A DNA stretch of 21,332 bases from Bacillaceae bacterium (GTDB taxonomy: Bacteria > Bacillota > Bacilli > Bacillales > Amphibacillaceae), in NCBI GenBank assembly GCA_030152985.1, contig JASLIE010000236.1:1-21332 (forward strand). Direction: 5' to 3'. Below the pieces are notes generated by a model. It saw only the letters and a program-made list of their open reading frames with translations, did not search any database and was not told the DNA's origin. How positions within the stretch are numbered: position 1 is the first letter of the stretch; each line of letters starts with the position of its first letter. This document shows, in pieces, positions 15,610 to 21,332 of the stretch. Made by a program: the position numbers and the translations under genes.

Positions 15610-16503
15610 TTACTTCAATTGAGCAAGTGCTTCTTTATACTCTTCTTTCAAGGTCTCAATTGCTTGTTTAGTTGTTGTAATTTCATGGACAGCTGAAACA
15701 CCTTGTCCGGCAGACCAAATATCGCGCCATGCTGTTGTATCACTCATATTCGTTAGCTTCTGAACGGTATCAGCTGATAAGTTATCTGGGTCTAGGCCGG
15801 CTGCTTTAATACTTGGAATTAAAAAGTTAGCCAGTACACCGCTAAAGACATCTGTATAAAGGATGTCATCAATTGTTGCCTCAACAACCATTTCCTTATA
15901 CTCCGTTTGTGCATTACTTTCTTCTACAGCGATAAAACGCGTTCCCATATAAGCATAATCCGCACCCATTAAACGAGCTGCTGCAATATCGCTTCCTTTT
16001 GACATGGCACCAGATAAAATAATCGTCCCATCAAAGAAGGATTTAACTGCCGGAATAAATGCAAATGGATTTAAAGTACCACCATGTCCACCAGCACCTG
16101 CTGTCACTAAGATTAAACCATCAACACCTGCTGATGCCGCTTTTTTAGCATGATTAATATAGGCAACATCAGAGTAGACTTTCCCACCATAGGCATGCAC
16201 AAGCTCACAGACATCTGTCGGATCACCAAGCGAGGTAATAACGATTGGAGGTTCATATGTTTTAATCATTCGAACATCATCTTCATAACGTTTATTATAA
16301 ACCGGATGACAAATTAAATTTACTGCCCAAGGCTCTTCCTTTAAGGCTGCTTTGATTTCTTCTAACCAAGATGCACAAGTTTCAATCGGACGTGCATTAA
16401 GTAATGGGAAGGAACCAATCGCCCCAGCCTTACTCGATTCAATGACCATTTCAGGAGTCGAAACTAAAAACATCGGAGCAACAATTAAGGGTATCTCTGT
16501 CAT
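15610..16503 (-). CDS. Nitronate monooxygenase-like FMN protein (NPD family)
   Basis: This 297-residue cytosolic flavoprotein has the TIM-barrel fold of the 2-nitropropane dioxygenase family. Recognisable parts are the N-terminal PLIVAPMFLVSTPEMVIESS with AGAIGSFPLLN, the GAGGHGG segment (about 136-142) whose histidine matches the catalytic His of true nitronate monooxygenases, and the phosphate-binding region LSGAMSKGSDIAAARLMG (about 163-180) with ADYAYMGTRFIA. Members oxidise nitronates or act as FMN-dependent enoyl reductases, so the substrate is uncertain. It is somewhat short for the family (commonly 310-360 residues) but shows no missing core motif. A GAGAGAGGAAG site precedes the ATG. 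A cre-like site in its leader suggests carbon catabolite repression. It diverges from the glutamate-synthase-like gene. Confidence 0.9.
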   Translation of the reverse strand: MTEIPLIVAPMFLVSTPEMVIESSKAGAIGSFPLLNARPIETCASWLEEIKAALKEEPWAVNLICHPVYNKRYEDDVRMIKTYEPPIVITSLGDPTDVCELVHAYGGKVYSDVAYINHAKKAASAGVDGLILVTAGAGGHGGTLNPFAFIPAVKSFFDGTIILSGAMSKGSDIAAARLMGADYAYMGTRFIAVEESNAQTEYKEMVVEATIDDILYTDVFSGVLANFLIPSIKAAGLDPDNLSADTVQKLTNMSDTTAWRDIWSAGQGVSAVHEITTTKQAIETLKEEYKEALAQLK

Positions 16504-16531
16504 ATTTAATAACTTCCTCTCTCTTTATATA

Positions 16532-16545
16532 ATAAAGCGCTTTCA
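16532..16545. promoter_or_regulatory. cre-like site (CcpA) in the flavoprotein leader
   Basis: ATAAAGCGCTTTCA matches the palindromic cre consensus (TGWAARCGYTWWCA) except for the first two bases. It lies about 30 bases upstream of the minus-strand ATG, just downstream of a TATGAT -10 (16559-16564), where CcpA binding would repress. A chance match is possible. Confidence 0.5.
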
Positions 16546-16558
16546 TTATTTAAATCCT

Positions 16559-16587
16559 ATCATAAAATAAGTGATAATGCTAGATAA
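16559..16587 (-). promoter_or_regulatory. Promoter of the nitronate monooxygenase-like gene
   Basis: On the minus strand, TTATCT lies 17 bases before TATGAT (16559-16564). The -35 is weak. The spacing to the ATG (about 50 bases) and to the cre-like site is sensible. Confidence 0.4.
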
Positions 16588-16609
16588 AAATGAATGAACG
16601 CTCAGTCTT

Positions 16610-16655
16610 TATCAATCTGTATCATATCAAAAACAGATTGTATTGATACTTTTTT
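16610..16655 (+). other. Inverted repeat followed by a T-run in the divergent leader
   Basis: CAATCTGT (16613-16620) pairs with ACAGATTG (16633-16640) around a 12-base loop. After an AT-rich stretch comes a seven-T run (16649-16655). It could be a weak terminator or attenuator for transcripts reaching the gene at 16735, or a protein operator. The wider gap 16504-16734 has no gene. Confidence 0.4.
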
Positions 16656-16734
16656 TAGATTGATTGAAAAAACAGCTACTTACATCTTTGGACTTCAATT
16701 TCTCTATGCTATGATTAAAATTGGAGGTGGGGAC

Positions 16735-18534
16735 GTGTCGATATTTTTTGAAATTGTTAAAATGATTCCCTATATATTATTTTACGGAGTAATTATATTA
16801 GTTGTATTTTTATTCTTTAAAGATAAACGCCAACATCAACATGCTATTTTAAGAACGCACCCAATATTAGGTAGGATGCGTTATATCTTTGAGATGATTG
16901 GACCAGAAATGAGACAATACTGGTTCTTAAATGACCGTGAAGGAAAACCAGTTGACCGAGAAACACAAGAAACAATTGCAAAGGCTGGGAAGTACGCAAA
17001 TACTGTCATTGGCTTTGGATCGACAAAAGATTTTGATAAAACAGACTTTTATTTATCAAATTCAATGTTTCCACTGAACATCGACGAATTAACAGTTGAT
17101 CAAAGTAAAAAACTTGAAACATATACTTATCAAATTACAGACGAAACATTAACTCAACGAAAAGAAAAGCGAAACAGAAGACAACTCAATCCATGGCATC
17201 TAACAGATGAAAACGCGATTGTCATCGGAGAAAAGCGAAAGAATCCCTTCCGCGTTAAAGGCTTAATCGGCGTTTCTGCCATGAGTTACGGAGCCCTCTC
17301 AGCCAGTGCCGTTAAAGCACTCGCTCAAGGCATCGCAATTAGCGGCGGGAGTTATATGAATACAGGTGAGGGTGGGATTTCGCCTTATCACTTATCTAAA
17401 GTCTATGAGGTAGTTAATGAAGACATCGAGCTGGTTGACCGCTTAAGTGAAAAATTAGTTCACTATATAAAGGACAATCCAAATTGTTCAAACTTTGAAT
17501 TAGAAGAACGTTTTGACAAAGGTGTGATGACGCACGTTAGACGCTTAGTAACTGACGGTGTCCTTGAAGAAAAAGGAGCAGATCTCATTTTCCAAATTGG
17601 GTCTGGACTCTTTGGTGCACGAAAAGACGGAAAGTATCATGAAGAAACATTTATCAAAAACGCCTCTAAAAAAGAAGTTAAAGCAATCGAGATTAAACTC
17701 GCTCAAGGGGCTAAAGTACGTGGTGGTAAATTACCAAAAGAAAAGATTACACCTGAAATCGCTGAAATTAGAGGGATTGAGATGGGGAAAGACGTAGAAA
17801 GTCCTAACCGCTTCCCTTTATTCGATGATATGGAAAGCTTATTCAACATGATCACGCATTGGCAAGAAATCACTGATAAACCTGTTGGGATTAAAGTTGT
17901 TGCCGGAGATAGCCACTCATTTGAAGAAATGGCTGCTTATATGGCCCGCACGAAAAAAATGCCTGACTTTATTTCAATTGACGGAGCTGAAGGTGGTACC
18001 GGAGCAACCTATCAAGAAATGGCTGACAGTCTAGGCTTACCAATCAACTCAGGTATCTTAGTCCTTGATCAAACCTTACGCCGTCACGGTGTCCGTGATG
18101 ATGTAAAAATTATCGCATCAGGCATGCTAGCAACAGCAAATAAGATGGCTGTAGCCCTTTCTTTAGGCGCTGACCTTATTTATGTCGCACGTGCAGCCAT
18201 GAATACAGTTGGTTGTATTAATGCTGCTAAATGCCACACGAACCTTTGCCCAGTCGGAATCACATCACACCTCCCGCACCTTGAAGCAGGAGTTGCTGTT
18301 GAAGAAAAACGTTTCCGGACGGCAAACTACTTTACAACCATGCGTGAAGGACTCTTCATGCTCGGAGCATCATGTGGGATTGACTCACCTCATAAATTTG
18401 CAGCTGAACACATCGTCTTACGCGAAGCAAATAACGACGTGAAAAAAGTTGATGACATCGTTGAACAAATCAATCAACACCATCAAACAAACACAGAAGA
18501 AAAAATTACTAAACCAACATCAATGATTGGTTAA
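16735..18534 (+). CDS. Membrane-anchored FMN glutamate-synthase-like protein with HTH-like insertion
   Basis: I start this 599-residue protein at GTG 16735, four bases after GGAGGTGGGG; upstream in-frame codons lack a ribosome site and encode an atypical leader. Residues about 6-27 form one membrane segment. The body is the FMN-binding glutamate synthase domain of the YerD type: GVSAMSYGALSASAVKAL, MNTGEGGISPYHL, IDGAEGGTGATYQE, and GADLIYVARAAM. The 3Fe-4S motif is intact (Cys494, Cys500, Cys505; C-x5-C-x4-C). The glutaminase domain of true GltB is absent, so the reaction is unknown; it probably passes electrons from an unidentified donor. Between the GEGG loop and ADLIFQIG lies a 60-residue insertion (222-281, bases 17398-17577) that looks like a winged HTH. 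A terminator follows the stop. Confidence 0.9.
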   Translation: MSIFFEIVKMIPYILFYGVIILVVFLFFKDKRQHQHAILRTHPILGRMRYIFEMIGPEMRQYWFLNDREGKPVDRETQETIAKAGKYANTVIGFGSTKDFDKTDFYLSNSMFPLNIDELTVDQSKKLETYTYQITDETLTQRKEKRNRRQLNPWHLTDENAIVIGEKRKNPFRVKGLIGVSAMSYGALSASAVKALAQGIAISGGSYMNTGEGGISPYHLSKVYEVVNEDIELVDRLSEKLVHYIKDNPNCSNFELEERFDKGVMTHVRRLVTDGVLEEKGADLIFQIGSGLFGARKDGKYHEETFIKNASKKEVKAIEIKLAQGAKVRGGKLPKEKITPEIAEIRGIEMGKDVESPNRFPLFDDMESLFNMITHWQEITDKPVGIKVVAGDSHSFEEMAAYMARTKKMPDFISIDGAEGGTGATYQEMADSLGLPINSGILVLDQTLRRHGVRDDVKIIASGMLATANKMAVALSLGADLIYVARAAMNTVGCINAAKCHTNLCPVGITSHLPHLEAGVAVEEKRFRTANYFTTMREGLFMLGASCGIDSPHKFAAEHIVLREANNDVKKVDDIVEQINQHHQTNTEEKITKPTSMIG

Positions 18535-18566
18535 AAAAGCGAACCCCAAGTTGGGTTCGCTTTTTG
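18533..18566 (+). terminator. Terminator of the glutamate-synthase-like gene
   Basis: AAAAAGCGAACCC pairs with GGGTTCGCTTTTT around a short loop, with a T-run. The TAA stop (18532-18534) touches its 5' A-run. Confidence 0.92.
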
Positions 18567-18572
18567 TCTTCC

Positions 18573-18601
18573 TTTACTATCTGCTTTGATACAAATATAA
18601 T
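18573..18601 (+). promoter_or_regulatory. Promoter of the MazG-helicase operon
   Basis: TTTACT (18573-18578) and a perfect TATAAT (18596-18601) are 17 bases apart. They lie just after the preceding terminator and about 30 bases before the ATG at 18631. Confidence 0.7.
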
Positions 18602-18630
18602 AGAACTAACATATATTGGGAGCTGAGCAA

Positions 18631-18960
18631 ATGATTATCTACAATAAACTTGTAAGGGATCTCATACCTGAAATTATTCAAGCTGACGGGAAATCTTGTG
18701 AGATTGATATACTGGATAAAGATACATATTTAATAGAACTTAAAAATAAATTGTCTGAGGAAGTCACTGAGTACCTTGAAGCAGAAAATAACAAACAAGC
18801 TCTAGAAGAACTTGCAGACATCTTGGAAATTATGCAAGCATTAGCTAAGAGCCATAATGCATCAATTGAAACAGTCGAAAAAATACGAGCAGAAAAAGCT
18901 AAAAAACGTGGCGGGTTTGAAGAGCGAATCTTTTTAAAAAGCGTGCGAGAAAATGACTGA
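18631..18960 (+). CDS. MazG-like nucleotide pyrophosphohydrolase
   Basis: This 109-residue cytosolic protein belongs to the MazG/HisE-like all-alpha NTP pyrophosphohydrolase superfamily. It begins with the YNKLVRDLIPEII motif seen in many phosphoribosyl-ATP-pyrophosphohydrolase-like proteins. The metal-binding acidic motif follows: LSEEVTEYLEAE, then EELADILEI (an EExxE plus ExxD pattern). Members hydrolyse nucleoside triphosphates to monophosphates, often non-canonical ones; the substrate here is unknown. I use ATG 18631, with GGGAG about ten bases upstream, rather than the TTG at 18616 that overlaps that site. The end overlaps the helicase gene by eight bases, so the two are cotranscribed and probably coupled. 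Confidence 0.88.
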   Translation: MIIYNKLVRDLIPEIIQADGKSCEIDILDKDTYLIELKNKLSEEVTEYLEAENNKQALEELADILEIMQALAKSHNASIETVEKIRAEKAKKRGGFEERIFLKSVREND

Positions 18961-21332
18961 CATCAAGCTCATTAAGTCGGATTTACACAAGGAAATTAAA
19001 AAACATATACGCCAATCAAAAACCATCTTCATTTTGACATCATTTATTATGAACAGCGGTGTCAAACTCATTTTGGATGATTTAAAATTCGCCTTAGAAA
19101 ACCATGCGGATGTCAAAATTCTAACCGGTGACTATTTACATATCACGCAACCAAAAGCTTTAAAGAAACTGCTCGAACTTAAGTACGATAACTTAGAAAT
19201 CCGGATGTGGGAAAGCGATGGAACTTCATTTCATCCTAAAGCTTTTATTTTTAAACATGCAGAAGACGGTGCAGTCATTGTTGGTTCTTCTAACCTTTCA
19301 CATTCTGCTTTAAAAACAGGTGTTGAATGGAATTTACGAATGAAACGAAGTGTTTCAGAGGATGTTTTTATTGATTCTGTTACTTCTTTTATGGAGCTTT
19401 TTTATCATAAGCAAACCCGGCAATTAAACGATGAAACGATTAAAAGTTATGAAACAAGCTATTTAAAATACCAAGAAGGTAATCAATTACTTTTACCTGA
19501 GTGGACACCAAAAGATGAAATCGACCTGACCTTACCCACTTATACACAAACAGATACATCAAGTAAACACTATGAAGCACAAACAGCTTTAAAGCATGAA
19601 CTAACCCCAAGATTTGCACAACCTGAAGCACTTCAAGCACTTGAAAACACCATTAATGAAGGTTATTCACGCGCCATGGTTGTAATGGCAACTGGTTTAG
19701 GAAAAACTTATTTAGCGGCCTTCTTTGCTAAACGATTTAAACGAGTACTCTTTATTGCACACCGTCAAGAGATTCTCCACCAAGCTCAGGCTAGTTTCGA
19801 AGAAGTCTTAGGTGAAAAAGGTGGATTACTCTACGGTTTTCAAAAAGATAAAGACGAAAGACTCTTATTTGCTTCGATTTATACATTAAGTGTAAAGGAA
19901 CAACTACATAGTTTTGATAAGCAGACATTTGACTTAATTATTGTGGATGAATTTCATCATGCTGCCGCTAAAAGTTATCAACATGTGATTAACTATTTTG
20001 AGCCTGAATTTTATCTGGGACTGACAGCCACACCTGAAAGAACTGATGGACAAGATGTCTTCGCTATTTGTGACGGAAACGTTGCCTATGAAATGACTTT
20101 CATCGAAGCCATACAAAATGGTTGGCTTGCACCTTTTGAATACTATGGAATTAAGGATACGATTGATTACTCACAGATTAAATGGTTGGGATCAACCTAC
20201 GATCAAAATGAGCTTGCTACACAGCAACTCAAAGAATCTCAAGCAGATCACATTTTAAAAAGTTGGGAAAAACACAAGCAAACAAAAACGCTTGTTTTTT
20301 GCTCGTCTGTGGCCCAAGCTCATTTCTTATCTGCTTATTTTAATGAAAAATCCTTTAAAACAATCGCAGTGACCGGTGAAACTCCCAATGATTTACGTAA
20401 AAAAGCAATTCAACTCTTAGAATTGGGGGAAGTAGACGCTTTATTTACAGTTGATTTATTTAATGAAGGAGTCGACATCCCATCTGTTGATACACTCCTT
20501 TTTGCACGACCAACAGAGTCCCTTGTCGTTTTTACACAACAAATTGGCCGTGGGCTGAGGTTACATGATGATAAGAAAAAGTGTGTCATCATTGATTTAA
20601 TCGGGAACTATCGCCATGCTGACGTTAAACTCGCTGTTTTTTCAAAAAACGGAACAAAGTACCGAACAAGACAGGATCCTATTCCTGAAGTTCCAGAGAA
20701 TTGCGAAATTAATTTAGACTTAGAAGTTATCAATCTAATTAAAGAAATGAAAAGTAAAAATAGTACGCGTAAAACACGTCTTATTCATGACTACTACTTG
20801 GTTAAAGAAAACCTTGGCAAACGACCTAGTTACCTAGAGGTACATAGACATGGACTTGAGATTTCCAGGGAGTATAAACAAGTTTTCAAAGGGTATTTTT
20901 CATTTTTAAATGAAATAGATGAACTAAATGAACTCGAAAAAAAGGTTTATGAAAAGTTTAAGGACTGGTTAACCAAGCTAGAAAATGAATCCATGAGTAA
21001 GTCTTATAAAATGGTGATCTTAAATTACTTACTTTCTAAAGGGGTTGATGCTTGGTTGGATCCCATTGAACCTAAAGAATCAGCAGCTTATTTTCACCAA
21101 TTTTATATGAGTAAAAACTACCGTAAAGAAATTGACTTTTCGGGGAAATCCAATCAAGCGCTCTGGGATTACGACGAAAGAAAAGTAACTCGTTTAATTG
21201 AACAGATGCCTATGACGCATTTAGCAAAAGGCAGTGACCTAATTAAATTTGATCACACCCAGTTTAAGATTAATTTAAATCCAGATGATGGAGAAAACAA
21301 GATTCTATATCAAATGACAAAAGAAATTGTTG
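18953..21332 (+). CDS. PLD-nuclease/SF2 helicase fusion, 3' partial
   Basis: The frame is open from ATG 18953 to the right edge, giving 793 visible residues. Residues about 1-150 form a phospholipase-D-like domain with one HKD-type motif (His94-Pro-Lys96, then GSSN at 111-114). The domain would need to dimerise or act as a half-site to cut. An SF2 helicase follows with motif I ATGLGKT (246-252), motif II DEFHH (332-336), motif III TATPE (358-362) and motif VI QQIGRGLR (529-536). The C-terminal third contains RPSYLEVHRHG, MSKSYKMVILNYLL and LWDYDERKVTRLIEQM, a conserved tail of this SSL2-like subgroup. The enzyme probably remodels or cuts DNA using ATP. The ribosome site is weak, consistent with coupling to the MazG gene. 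Nothing else fits in the last 2.4 kb. Confidence 0.92.
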   Translation, partial: MTDIKLIKSDLHKEIKKHIRQSKTIFILTSFIMNSGVKLILDDLKFALENHADVKILTGDYLHITQPKALKKLLELKYDNLEIRMWESDGTSFHPKAFIFKHAEDGAVIVGSSNLSHSALKTGVEWNLRMKRSVSEDVFIDSVTSFMELFYHKQTRQLNDETIKSYETSYLKYQEGNQLLLPEWTPKDEIDLTLPTYTQTDTSSKHYEAQTALKHELTPRFAQPEALQALENTINEGYSRAMVVMATGLGKTYLAAFFAKRFKRVLFIAHRQEILHQAQASFEEVLGEKGGLLYGFQKDKDERLLFASIYTLSVKEQLHSFDKQTFDLIIVDEFHHAAAKSYQHVINYFEPEFYLGLTATPERTDGQDVFAICDGNVAYEMTFIEAIQNGWLAPFEYYGIKDTIDYSQIKWLGSTYDQNELATQQLKESQADHILKSWEKHKQTKTLVFCSSVAQAHFLSAYFNEKSFKTIAVTGETPNDLRKKAIQLLELGEVDALFTVDLFNEGVDIPSVDTLLFARPTESLVVFTQQIGRGLRLHDDKKKCVIIDLIGNYRHADVKLAVFSKNGTKYRTRQDPIPEVPENCEINLDLEVINLIKEMKSKNSTRKTRLIHDYYLVKENLGKRPSYLEVHRHGLEISREYKQVFKGYFSFLNEIDELNELEKKVYEKFKDWLTKLENESMSKSYKMVILNYLLSKGVDAWLDPIEPKESAAYFHQFYMSKNYRKEIDFSGKSNQALWDYDERKVTRLIEQMPMTHLAKGSDLIKFDHTQFKINLNPDDGENKILYQMTKEIV

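Noticed and set aside
16594..16734. Longer start for the glutamate-synthase-like protein adding 47 residues
   Set aside because: The stretch crosses the inverted repeat and T-run and lacks a ribosome site, while GTG 16735 has an excellent one and gives the usual N-terminal membrane anchor.
16735..18534. Naming the gene gltB
   Set aside because: The protein lacks the N-terminal glutaminase domain and the C-terminal GXGXG domain of true glutamate synthase and has a membrane anchor instead.
1..21332. CRISPR arrays, tRNA, rRNA, insertion sequences and attachment sites
   Set aside because: No regularly spaced repeats, clover-leaf-like tRNA sequence, transposase frame or long terminal repeats were seen on either strand.

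Overview
The window is AT-rich, densely packed DNA from a low-GC Gram-positive bacterium, most likely a member of the Bacilli. The evidence is strong AGGAGG-type ribosome binding sites, GTG and TTG starts, many intrinsic terminators, and families typical of Bacillus and Staphylococcus relatives: CidA/CidB, a YkvI-like transporter, a PadR/HAAS pair and a YerD-like glutamate synthase homologue. No rRNA, tRNA, CRISPR array, insertion sequence or phage gene is visible. No gap without a gene exceeds about 230 bases.

Layout, left to right. (1) The 3' part of a LysR-type HTH protein that stops right after its DNA-binding domain, convergent with cidA-cidB. (2) On the minus strand, a SAM methyltransferase, htpG, and a large membrane protein with two Rossmann-like domains and a C-terminal RyR-like domain. 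(3) On the plus strand, a Bcr/CflA-type MFS exporter behind a near-perfect Fur box, then a PadR / HAAS-membrane / membrane-anchored beta-propeller operon. (4) On the minus strand, an ABC exporter half-transporter followed by a DUF697 GTPase. (5) A small DUF2892 membrane protein. (6) A ureohydrolase with a YkvI-like transporter, divergent from an Lrp/AsnC regulator. (7) A nitronate monooxygenase-like flavoprotein with a cre-like site in its leader, divergent from a membrane-anchored FMN glutamate-synthase-like protein that carries an unusual 60-residue HTH-like insertion. (8) A MazG-like pyrophosphohydrolase overlapping a PLD-nuclease/SF2-helicase fusion that runs off the right edge.

How the genes work together. 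Several small, self-contained cassettes combine a regulator or operator with its likely targets: Fur box plus exporter, PadR plus HAAS plus propeller, and Lrp plus transporter plus ureohydrolase. The remaining genes look like core functions (htpG, methyltransferase, ABC exporter). The parts least explained by textbook annotation are the RyR-domain membrane protein, the insertion in the glutamate-synthase-like protein, the PadR/HAAS/propeller cassette and the MazG/PLD-helicase pair. Many terminators here overlap the stop codon of the gene they terminate. No lab result or database search supports these calls; family names come from recognised motifs and remembered homologues.
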